This document shows positions 25,301-31,072 of a stretch of 49,247 bases of DNA, piece after piece. Both the position numbers and the translations under genes were made by a program. Position 1 is the first letter of the stretch; each line of letters starts with the position of its first letter. The notes under the pieces are model-generated. The model was given only the letters and a program-made list of their open reading frames with translations, did no database searches and was not told where the DNA came from. The stretch is from Candidatus Pacearchaeota archaeon (GTDB lineage: Archaea; Nanobdellota; Nanobdellia; Pacearchaeales; GW2011-AR1), in the NCBI GenBank assembly GCA_016204145.1, contig JACQLK010000022.1, positions 1-49,247 on the forward strand, written 5' to 3'.

Positions 25301-26731
25301 GCATATGAATATCCGATTTTAACTTTAAACAATCCCGGATTTTTTGGAGGACTGACGCAAAAAACATATTACTTCAAATATTCAAATCAGAACAACAACT
25401 GGGCGTGGTATTGGTCAAATGACAATTCGCAATGGACTTCTGTTGACAGCAGTAATTTACCGACGAGAGCCAGCAATTTAAGAGGATTGGATACGGATCT
25501 TATCACAAACTTAAGGGGGGTTTCTTACGAGGACGGAGTTGCACAAATAATTTCAACGGCAAACAGTTTGCAAAATGATTTGTCAACAGAAAATGTCAAA
25601 TTTTCATATAGTGATAATTTATTTACAATTAATCAAAAAGAAGGCGGACTACCAAACAGCATTTATCTGAAATATGAAAACAGCAAATGGTTCTGGACAT
25701 ACAGTTCAACGCAAAACGACTGGATTGATTTGTCAGATTTCGCGAATTCAAAATTGAGCGTCGTGACAAATTATAACAAACAAATATTTGCAAGCATTGC
25801 CGGAAAGAATTTTAGAGACGGAGTAAAAATTATTTTCAGCATTGACGTAAAACAAAAAATAGTTGGAGCTAGCGGCGCTTCTGGAAGTCAGAAGTTAAGC
25901 AACTTGAATCTCGGAACTTGCACAACACGACAAGAATGCCAGAAAGCAATCGGCAACGGAATAATAAAAATCGCAAGAGATGTAAAAAACGCGGCGAACA
26001 TTCCCGATATTGATTCAACAATAAAAGCAGAAGGAGTCGCGGAAAATTTTGAATGTCTTGTACTGCAAATAGCAATGCAGGAAAGTTCGCTGCAGCATTG
26101 CCAAAATATTCAGCAAAATTTGGACCCTGTTTACTGCGACGGAGCCAAGGACAAAGTAAAAACGTTGAGCACTGCAAATGAAAATAGTTTTGGGGTTATG
26201 CAAATTAACACAAATGTTCATGCGGTTCCCGCGCAATATTTTGAAGAAGGGGTTTATTATGCTTCTTATAATATTTTTATTAAAAGCTATCTTGCCTATG
26301 GGCAGGAAGGAATGGCATTTAGACCGACTGGGACGACTTATTCAGGATGGAAAGCCGCGATAAGAAGTTACAATGGATGGGGTTACGGCGGAGATAATAA
26401 TTATGTTGAAAAAATAACAACAGATAGAAAACTTGAAATTCAGCAAATGTTTTCAGACGTTTGCGGCGGCTCAAATGTTGCGCCGATAAAAACTTTCCCG
26501 CAAGTTCCCGCGCCTTGGAGCGTTCAATCCGCGCTTGATTCCATTCAAACAAAGACGGGAAAATATTCAAATAATAAAGAATTCATAGACCAATTGTATC
26601 AGGACGGGATTTTGACGCAACCGGAATATATTGAAATCAGCGGCGACGGGTTTTTTAATCTGGAGGAGGACATGAATTACGTGAAAAATATTTTGCAGAA
26701 TAAGTTGGTTGAGCAGAGGAAAGGAACTTAA
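19346..26731 (+). CDS. Giant secreted protein with C-terminal lytic transglycosylase-like domain
   Basis: The 2461-aa protein has a signal peptide (FAWIFLFVIIFAGFASA, cut near residue 22) and a Cys-containing N-terminal region (SNSCGAGQDFIIQVAPFGCSP). Long mixed regions include a charged helical stretch around residues 720-950 and several Cys clusters around 1190-1310. Two tandem copies of a ~232-aa unit follow (about 1726-2175). The C-terminus has an SLT/goose-lysozyme-like domain: IAMQESSLQHC with candidate catalytic Glu2246, then ENSFGVMQIN, YNIFIKSYL and YNGWGYGGDNNYVEKI. Such domains cleave peptidoglycan, which archaea lack, so the likely target is a bacterial wall or another glycan. The gene is in an operon with the pilin-like protein upstream. 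No C-terminal anchor is visible. Confidence 0.8.
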   Translation: MKIFNFAWIFLFVIIFAGFASADYFLSSPQITMPGSAFNYGGNLPLGPAFNSNSCGAGQDFIIQVAPFGCSPSVVRSDLLEEQNVPVFCQLMATKLNPLINVQSIDSISFTGNYPNEVAGIGFNPARAALSSAGQTFLNSPVTNNIGYAVIVLKQQQNESSMPEFVSGNLTANIRYNIQNAFGVGAANYFVPELTEEEWAQRYAQYGFMNGRGFVKADNVNADSATISLYLDKTNRLSTFNLRKGETSGDAYLPGFYCAASLNVRLEGVENPNTRARIEINGEIIQAGVGERFLNNACVVSSPPQKRGMSESVDISCRTDSGNERINLIIAPRIKLNVDNTEKAFGVGDYIGEAADKKSIYLGYIGTKGDSRDKKDLFVYFISMPQRKDKLSNDEISRTNTIVNLIRYNKITTIGVIDVPLNAFKNFAGASNLVYEFFKGNEFVYLTSSENEFSFGGKKIKLVDFVDGQDINFPDAQTSENYKKAMSDYREIINKYPGEKEPNSQEAFGKLALIEAIKLASSVEQKKTLRELCDEFSQKYPDAKAEAVNHCDSVRISSSESATRKLLINGNVKEISFDGIYQPSLEEYSAEVKVTYPDGRTSDIFTLTKDQTIILNETKNEYVQLVSLSDNYATIQINLVPTTISEAYTAPFIASVKNINKGIQETFGSGYTFTLTQINLKKVAKVSIIPNIKNSGTTGNFSFTVGIEKRAIQLTPDQIRERIQSLNESISEWQGTSEKVGQVVKGFNAACLAVGTAITVKNLFQGFDGKAIARQEVMRSPGGWIDSCTQKVNEKQFSTVDSCLLKYSDDIEKDVGIVEGIIKNQKPITNENANIRLAEIRNSLGDKIENPNKKGEFIELSENSDAGEAFTNEGIKNGRITLSQARDLERLNSELNSAASQQDKELAQRKIYSILSQIKANSEQLSLYNSIQSELNKANIGEIGVVAYGGKNAIEGSYTGGIIKGDKIIGAGISDGKDYPAQVVVYNNKKYLLTLQGAGSSYAINKVYQYDGADSNRIYIKPVEPGEENTIRGAFSKFTRYDLGSYQNNFINPRVRYFETEPYKGLPAIVPFDTKAGWYVATKQIVGGLAGSVSGQGGIRAYDDSGRLTSFYLCNVGQNGREEFNSNLGDDVCRSFNPGVSQLQGTFQGLSESDTNRIMSRAVQAVQEASTQYKPSLSASGTVKVLNEFIPVGEPSINTPDIQCQDFMSPKECNILFNVCDPVVCPASRCNLGGAYNVPDVIQSGIIGSVALCLPNARENIAVPICLSGVKAGIDSFVSVEKNYRDCLQTNLDTGKTVGICDQIHSVYLCDFFWSQAQPMAKVIVPKIFEKILGQTGRGGGEYLGVASAWENAGRSIDYMTQYYGAASFEAFRTGIIKEVGNAVCRNFVSAAYPSNMKFFDSLIEPQSPPQYTAWFSEQAYATSTNPPTSRYKVFYHIYAGENTGQAGKNAGAFYSVYLKSPSGSSFYQYSPTLNVASGFISPADYASETKDFTAPSGYKELCINVNGQENCGFNQVSTDFGLKYLQDSYAQSQINQTSIQSEKDCVSGTPFNLYSLANPNIQEGATQFVDPAIYNQQIVRVCSTENPGKGTDPHSGTENSRWIPVGNCEPTGKLKCYLDTKSIGSAIQGAGLRNETLQELSRYYSTQLQNQTQFDFNSELEKIIKLDNSGKISHITPSLISKAILNFQKAKFLLLRGNAYGEIAKGLFEKLKLTTTPSGTTAAEGVICTPAPGITTTTPSTSGTGIFNIQNIAYEYPVLTLNNPGFFGGKDYYFKYSNQNKNWDWYWSNDNSQWTVVDSDNLPERGSTLRGLDVDLIVNLRGVSYDDGVVNIISTAKSLQNDLSTENVKFSNSDNLFTVSQKESGLPSSIYLKYENSKWFWTYSSTQNDLIDLSDFTNSKLSVVTNYNKQIFASIAGKSYEEGVKMIFSIDVKEKIISTTSESLPSNSELSKIPDSGVICTPVPGTTTTTPSTSGTGTFNIQNIAYEYPILTLNNPGFFGGLTQKTYYFKYSNQNNNWAWYWSNDNSQWTSVDSSNLPTRASNLRGLDTDLITNLRGVSYEDGVAQIISTANSLQNDLSTENVKFSYSDNLFTINQKEGGLPNSIYLKYENSKWFWTYSSTQNDWIDLSDFANSKLSVVTNYNKQIFASIAGKNFRDGVKIIFSIDVKQKIVGASGASGSQKLSNLNLGTCTTRQECQKAIGNGIIKIARDVKNAANIPDIDSTIKAEGVAENFECLVLQIAMQESSLQHCQNIQQNLDPVYCDGAKDKVKTLSTANENSFGVMQINTNVHAVPAQYFEEGVYYASYNIFIKSYLAYGQEGMAFRPTGTTYSGWKAAIRSYNGWGYGGDNNYVEKITTDRKLEIQQMFSDVCGGSNVAPIKTFPQVPAPWSVQSALDSIQTKTGKYSNNKEFIDQLYQDGILTQPEYIEISGDGFFNLEEDMNYVKNILQNKLVEQRKGT
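24521..25870 (+). repeat. Tandem 696-nt repeat inside giant gene (two copies)
   Basis: GGAGTTATTTGCACGCCTG occurs at 24521 and again at 25217. Each 232-aa unit opens with a TTTTPSTSGTG linker, then NIQNIAYEYP, LTLNNPGFFGG, YYFKYSNQN and SNDNSQW, and later FASIAGK. The copies differ mainly by short changes, and copy 2 has a small insertion (LTQKT). It is a recent in-frame duplication of an extracellular module. Confidence 0.85.
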
Positions 26732-26931
26732 GTGCGGATATTTTGGAACTAGAATGCGCGGTTTTTTCATATTGTTGAGTTTTGCCCGCCAACTGATAAA
26801 TAAATTTAACTAATAATTAAATTCAAAATAGATTTATCCCGGTTTTTATCAAAGGGCATTAACGGAACTGAGTTCATAAAAAGTTATTATTTTAAAAATT
26901 GGACAAATTTACGCAGATATTTTAAGAAGAA

Positions 26932-27687
26932 TTATTGGCTTTTGTAACCCAAATATTTTTTTGCTTCTTCTTCGCTTAGGAATTTCAATCTTTTGATTTT
27001 GTTTTGTTTTTTATCTCTGTCAACGAACGAGGCATTGCCTGTTTTATTGTCAATTATTAATTTGGTTCTTGTATCAATAAGAACAACGGGCAGATATTTT
27101 GGAGAGTTGCTTCCTGTTTCTGGCGTTGAAATCGGTTCAACTACTTCCGCTGCCGGAAATACAAAATAAAAATGATTATCTCCTGGAAGCTGCATCCTAT
27201 TGTCCCTGAAAAGCTCGTTCAAATCATAACTTTTGCGAACCTCTTTTCCGAGGCCTAGAACGCTTGTTTTTTCTTTGGATTCCGGTTCCGGAAGGTCTAA
27301 TTTATTTTTTAAAGTGATTTTTGCCTCTTGATTTTTTTCTGCAGCAGGAACAAGAAAGTATAATCCTTCTTTATCGCCTCTTTGTTCGTTGGATTTTACC
27401 GAGGGAACTTGTTTGCACGAGGGATCTATCTCCATTCTGGAATGGTCTCTTCTATAAAATCCGTGTTCTATCTCGCCCTTTTTTGACGGAAATCCCAAGT
27501 GATACAATCCAATGTCTTCAATGCTTATGCTTTCAACAGAATAAGTTTTGCAGTTTTTTTCAACAGCGTCATTGCCGATTTCAACTCCGGGAGTTGCGCC
27601 TCTGAAATAATTTGCGCAGCCCGATGCGCCAAGAGCAAGCACTCCGGCAGCAACCAAAGACACCAAGCCGTTCCTTGTTTTATTCAT
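26932..27687 (-). CDS. Putative lipoprotein, unknown
   Basis: The 251-aa protein starts with MNKTRNGLVSLVAAGVLALGASGC, a signal peptide ending in a lipobox-like ASGC with Cys24 as the lipid site. The mature part is polar and beta-rich with charged loops (KNKLDLPEPESKEKTSVLG) and a basic C-terminal third (KKQNKIKRLKFLSEEEAKKYLG). No known domain is recognised. It converges on the giant gene and is a single-gene unit. A TATA-like TTTATAAATC lies about 25 nt upstream of ATG 27687. Extracellular, membrane-attached location is inferred from the lipobox. Confidence 0.65.
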   Translation of the reverse strand: MNKTRNGLVSLVAAGVLALGASGCANYFRGATPGVEIGNDAVEKNCKTYSVESISIEDIGLYHLGFPSKKGEIEHGFYRRDHSRMEIDPSCKQVPSVKSNEQRGDKEGLYFLVPAAEKNQEAKITLKNKLDLPEPESKEKTSVLGLGKEVRKSYDLNELFRDNRMQLPGDNHFYFVFPAAEVVEPISTPETGSNSPKYLPVVLIDTRTKLIIDNKTGNASFVDRDKKQNKIKRLKFLSEEEAKKYLGYKSQ

Positions 27688-27894
27688 GAAAAATGAGAAG
27701 AAATATTATTTATAAATCTTTATATTTTGTAGTAATTATGAAGTTATGACAAAGCGAGACAACCTACGGTTTTCTTCGCTTAACTTTCCCTTGAAAAACC
27801 AAAATTCATTCTTATCAAGCGATTACGCATACGCATCGCGAGGCGCGGAAAAGAAAACCCCTTCCTTAAAATACTTGCGGTTTTCTTTAACTTA

Positions 27895-28085
27895 CAACCC
27901 CGCTCGTTTTAAATTTCACAAACTCATTCCTTCGCAGAAATCTCTCAAAGGAAAGCAAAATTTAACAGCAAACAAATTTCTTTCCCACCCGCCCGCCCTA
28001 GAAAACAAATGTTAACCGACGACAAACTCTATTAATGCTTATAATTGGAATTTACATTAACATTTTTCAGAGAATTTTCACGCAA
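27895..28085 (+). repeat. Intergenic dispersed repeat, copy 9
   Basis: It reads CCCGCTCGTTTTAAATTTCAC, GCAGAAATCTCTCAAAGGAAAGC, AACAAATTTCTTTCCCACCC, AAATGTTAACCGACGACAAA, TTATAATTGGAA and TTTACATTAACATTTTTCAG. It is nearly the same over about 180 nt as the copy at 29770. AAATGTTAA and TTAACATTT form a perfect inverted pair. The rest of the 467-nt gap (27688-27894) is unannotated; it has a near-duplicated CGGTTTTCTTCGCTTAACTT-like stretch. Confidence 0.75.
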
Positions 28086-28155
28086 AATTATTTGCTTTGA
28101 TACGATGACTCGAATTAAAAATTCTTGTTCCGCATTTTTTCACTTCGCTCAAAAA

Positions 28156-28239
28156 TGCGGGTAGAAGGGATCGAACCTTCGCAAGCACTAAGCTACTGGA
28201 GCCTTAATCCAGCCCGTTTGACCACTCCGGCATACCCGC
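28156..28239 (-). tRNA. tRNA-Leu, anticodon reads AAG
   Basis: The type II tRNA has acceptor GCGGGTA/TACCCGC, discriminator A, a Leu-type D-arm (CCGGAGTGGTCAAACGGG), anticodon stem CTGGA/TCCAG, a long variable arm (TAGCTTAGTGCTTGC) and T-arm GAAGG-TTCGATC-CCTTC. The 7-nt loop TTAAGGC puts AAG at 34-36. Leu is supported by the arm structure, but A34 is unusual for archaea, which normally use GAG here. No intron. An inverted repeat AGGAGAA/TTCTCCT lies just upstream (28243-28262). Confidence 0.85.
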
Positions 28240-28546
28240 ATGAGGAGAACCACGATTCTCCTTACACTAACTTCTCCTTTCAAAAAAGAAGCAACGTGTA
28301 GAATATTTAAACTTTCAGTTTTGCACTCGCTGCCGTTCGCGGAATTGATGCTGTTTCATATCGGGCTTCGCCACGATATTCCACTTAAATTATTTTAATG
28401 CATAAAAAATCTTTATTGACGATTAATAGTTGATTGAGTTGATAAAGTTCGGTTTGACAGTTAACCTTTGATTTTTTGATGGATAATTTATTTTTAGAAA
28501 TGTTTGGGATTATTCTTTAAAAATATTATTACAAAAACATTCAGAA
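28240..28546. other. Gap between tRNA-Leu and tfb
   Basis: This 307-nt gap holds the AGGAGAA/TTCTCCT hairpin next to the tRNA, an AT box (GAATATTTAAAC near 28298), and a weak match to the intergenic repeat end (GACAGTTAACCTTTG near 28457). No coding region is evident. Confidence 0.4.
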
Positions 28547-29476
28547 TCACTTCGCTCTCGCCTGAAGCTCTTTTTCCTTTTGTTTTATTTTTTCTTCGAG
28601 TTTTAATTTTTCAATCAATTCTTTGTAACGGTTTCTTATTGTGACTTCCGTTATTCCGGCGATGTCAGCGACTTCCCTTTGGGTTTTTTTCTCGTCGTTC
28701 ATCAATGCCGCGACGTACAAAGCGGCGGCGGAAATTCCCGCAGGGCCTCTTCCAGAAGTCAATTCAACGTCTTCCGCATTTTTCAAAATTTTCAGCGCGT
28801 CATTTTGCGTTTTCGGCGACAATTTTAAAACAGAGGAAAATCTCGCAATGTAATCCTTCGGAGAAGATTGTTTTACTTTTATCCCGAGTTTTCTTATTAT
28901 AAATCTGTAAGTTCTTCCGATCTCTTTTCTTTCAACGTCTGAAGCGGTTGCCATTTCGTCGAGAGTTCTTGGAATATTGTAACTTCTGCATGCGGTGTAC
29001 AAGCACGCGGCGATTACCGACTCCATGCTCCTCCCCCTGACCAAACCTCTTTGAAGAACATAATTGTAAACGCGCGCCGCCTCGTCTCTCACGACGTTCG
29101 GAAGATTCAAATAAGACGCGATGACTCTCAATTCCGCCATTGCAAGACGGAGATTTCTCTCAATGCTTGTTGAAACACGCTCCTGCCATTTTTTCAGGCG
29201 GAGGAATTTTCTTGTTTGTCCCGCTTCCAATTTGTAAATATCAGAGATTTCACCGACGTTTGTTGTAAGACCTTTGTCGAATTTTTGTATGCTTATCGGG
29301 GCGCCTCCGCGGCCTTTTTTTTCCGACTTGTCGAATTTTCCCGCCAAATCCACGCCGGTATCGACCATCTTCTCCTCGACGACGAGACCGCAGTCGTTGC
29401 AAATAATCTCTCCAAGATTTGCGTCATAAGTCAAATTTGCGCTTCCGCATTCGGGACATTTTTTTACAAAGGCCAT
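28547..29476 (-). CDS. tfb: Transcription initiation factor TFB
   Basis: TFB (the TFIIB homologue) bridges TBP-DNA and RNA polymerase and selects the start site. The 309-aa protein has an N-terminal zinc ribbon (C7, C10, C26, C29: CPECG ... CNDCG) and a B-reader/linker (GRGGAPISIQKFDKGLTT). Two cyclin-like repeats follow (residues ~105-200 and ~205-295), each ending in an HTH; the second includes TQREVADIAGITEVTIRNRYKEL, which contacts BRE. The C-terminus is a charged helix. Full family length. GGGTTTATAAAC lies about 27 nt upstream of ATG 29476. Confidence 0.97.
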   Translation of the reverse strand: MAFVKKCPECGSANLTYDANLGEIICNDCGLVVEEKMVDTGVDLAGKFDKSEKKGRGGAPISIQKFDKGLTTNVGEISDIYKLEAGQTRKFLRLKKWQERVSTSIERNLRLAMAELRVIASYLNLPNVVRDEAARVYNYVLQRGLVRGRSMESVIAACLYTACRSYNIPRTLDEMATASDVERKEIGRTYRFIIRKLGIKVKQSSPKDYIARFSSVLKLSPKTQNDALKILKNAEDVELTSGRGPAGISAAALYVAALMNDEKKTQREVADIAGITEVTIRNRYKELIEKLKLEEKIKQKEKELQARAK

Positions 29477-29632
29477 GTTGAGAATTGATGAGTTTAACGT
29501 GGGTTTATAAACTTTTTGCCTTTATAAAGTTTACTCTTTGTGTAGTTTTGTAAAAGTGATAAATCGCCGCCTATTTTAATTTTGTCAAAACCGCTTCGCA
29601 ATTCTTTTAAACGGCTCTTCTCTTTCTTTTCT

Positions 29633-29704
29633 GTCTCCATAGCTCAGCGGCAGAGCGCGGCTCTCATGAGGCCGAGGTCGGGAGGTCAGCACTCCCTGGA
29701 GACA
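29633..29704 (+). tRNA. tRNA-Met(CAT), elongator or Ile2
   Basis: Acceptor GTCTCCA/TGGAGAC, D-arm GCTC-AGCGGCA-GAGC, anticodon stem CGGCT/GGCCG with loop CTCATGA (anticodon CAT), variable AGGTC, T-stem GGGAG/CTCCC, discriminator A. It lacks the A1-U72 pair and GGG/CCC anticodon stem of archaeal initiators. It is therefore elongator Met, or tRNA-Ile2 whose C34 would be modified to agmatidine. The T-loop GTCAGCA is odd (see findings). TTTTAAACGG lies about 25 nt upstream. Confidence 0.85.
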
Positions 29705-29769
29705 TTTTTTATTTGTCACAACTCCGGCAAATTTTATTTCTCCCCCTCCAAAAAAATCTCCCCGTAGCA

Positions 29770-29950
29770 ATTCCGCTCGTTTTGGATTTCACAAATTCAT
29801 CCTTCCGCAGAAATCTCTTAAAGGAAAGCAAAATTTAACAACAAACAAATTTCTTTCCCATCCAACCAACAAAAACCAATTTTAACAGATAACACTTCCA
29901 TTAGAATTTATGATTGGGGTTTTGCATTAACATCTTTCAAATAGTTTCTG
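29770..29950 (+). repeat. Intergenic dispersed repeat, copy 10
   Basis: It matches copy 9 closely: TCCGCTCGTTTTGGATTTCAC, GCAGAAATCTCTTAAAGGAAAGC, AACAAATTTCTTTCCCATCC, TTTTAACAGATAACACTTCC, ATTTATGATTGGGG and TTTTGCATTAACATCTTTC. It is the first of two copies in the 545-nt gene-free gap between tRNA-Met and the VanZ-like gene. Confidence 0.75.
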
Positions 29951-30039
29951 CTGGGCGATTATCTACTAATAGAACAAATTAATCCTTTCGTGCTTCGACA
30001 TTGAAATTGATACAAATCTTTACCCAAATCAAGACACTC

Positions 30040-30170
30040 TGCTCGCGCAGCCCCGCGTTTATGGATTATACGCGAAATCGCCCGTCCGCCAAAGAAAACC
30101 GAGGTTAATTCTAAAGCCCTATAAAATAGTTTTTCATATTAACATTTTTTTCAGATAATTCTTGCAATTT
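30040..30170 (+). repeat. Intergenic dispersed repeat, copy 11
   Basis: It contains CGAAATCGCCCGTCCGCC, GAGGTTAATTC, CCCTATAAAATAG and CATATTAACATTTTTTTCAGATAATTC. Its last 25 nt are among the best matches to the common terminal motif. The stretch 29951-30039 shows nothing recognisable. Confidence 0.6.
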
Positions 30171-30249
30171 TTTCGTCAGTTCAGGAATATTCTGCAAAAT
30201 ATATCATTTAACAGACAAAACATTATAAATTAAAACAAGAAGTAATTTC

Positions 30250-30651
30250 ATGGTTCTGTGGGTTGAAAGGAAAAGGCATGTCTCAATAATATTTTCCATT
30301 TTGCTTGCAATTGAAATTTTTTACGTTTCATCCCTTCCCGGTTCAAAAGCCACCGCAGCAATTCCCTTTGTTGCGGAGACGTATCATTTCAGCGTATTTT
30401 TTTTGCTTGGATTTTTTCTATTTTTTTCGATAAAAGGCGGCAAAAAGACATCGCCTTTTTATTTGGCGGCTGCCTTGATAATAACTTTGATTTACGCTTT
30501 TTCCGACGAATTTCACCAAAGTTTTGTTCCTTTCAGAAGTCCCGACCTATTTGATATTTTTCTCGATTTAATCGGAGCAAGCATTTCAATTTTAATTGCT
30601 GGATTTATCTCAAAGAAATCTATTCAATTAAACGGGGAAATCATCCAATAA
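30250..30651 (+). CDS. VanZ-like family membrane protein
   Basis: The 133-aa protein has four predicted membrane helices. The conserved VanZ-like signature is present: an acidic loop before helix 3 and SDEFHQSFVPFRSPDLFDIFLDLIGA, matching the family pattern DExHQ.fvpgR......D...N..Ga. The biochemical function of the family is not settled; members are linked to glycopeptide/lipid phenotypes in bacteria. Single-gene unit; ACATTATAAATTAAAA lies about 28 nt upstream of ATG 30250. Confidence 0.85.
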   Translation: MVLWVERKRHVSIIFSILLAIEIFYVSSLPGSKATAAIPFVAETYHFSVFFLLGFFLFFSIKGGKKTSPFYLAAALIITLIYAFSDEFHQSFVPFRSPDLFDIFLDLIGASISILIAGFISKKSIQLNGEIIQ

Positions 30652-30691
30652 AATTTAGTTATTTTTAATTTTCCCGCGTGAAATAAAACGC

Positions 30692-31042
30692 TCATTCAAA
30701 CAATCTGATTTTATCGCCTTTTTTTCTTGGAATTATGTGAAAATGAACATGTTCTACAACCTGTCCCGCCGGAGAAAAATTATTGTTTACCACATTAAAT
30801 CCCTCTGCCTGATTTTCCTTCATTAATTTTATCGATGTGTTTTTTATGCAATCAACAAGCTCTTGTCCAAACCTCGCCGGAATGTCGAGATATGTTTTAA
30901 AATGCTCTTTTGAAATAACCAAACTGTGTCCTTTTGTAATCGGATTTGCATCCGGAACGGAGAAAAAATTATGATTTTCGTAAATTTTTTTCGACGGAAT
31001 TTTTCCGGAAGATATTTTACAAAAAACACAATCGTCTTTCAT
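30692..31042 (-). CDS. HIT-family nucleotide-binding hydrolase
   Basis: The 116-aa protein starts with a zinc-type CVFCKI, carries NPITKGHSLVISKEH, and ends with the histidine triad HVHFHIIPRKKGD. The central His in the triad forms the nucleotidyl intermediate. HIT proteins hydrolyse or transfer AMP from adenylated substrates such as Ap4A or AMP-lysine. The gene lies 30 nt downstream of glyS on the same strand and may be its last co-transcribed partner. GlyRS and related synthetases can make Ap4A-type products, so the pairing is plausible. Confidence 0.93.
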   Translation of the reverse strand: MKDDCVFCKISSGKIPSKKIYENHNFFSVPDANPITKGHSLVISKEHFKTYLDIPARFGQELVDCIKNTSIKLMKENQAEGFNVVNNNFSPAGQVVEHVHFHIIPRKKGDKIRLFE

Positions 31043-31072
31043 TGAAACAAAAAAGAAACATAATTTAAAAAT

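Noticed and set aside
27746-28015. 89-codon ORF on + strand
   Set aside because: It runs through the intergenic repeat copy 9 and has no conserved pattern, promoter spacing or ribosome site; it is chance reading of a non-coding element.
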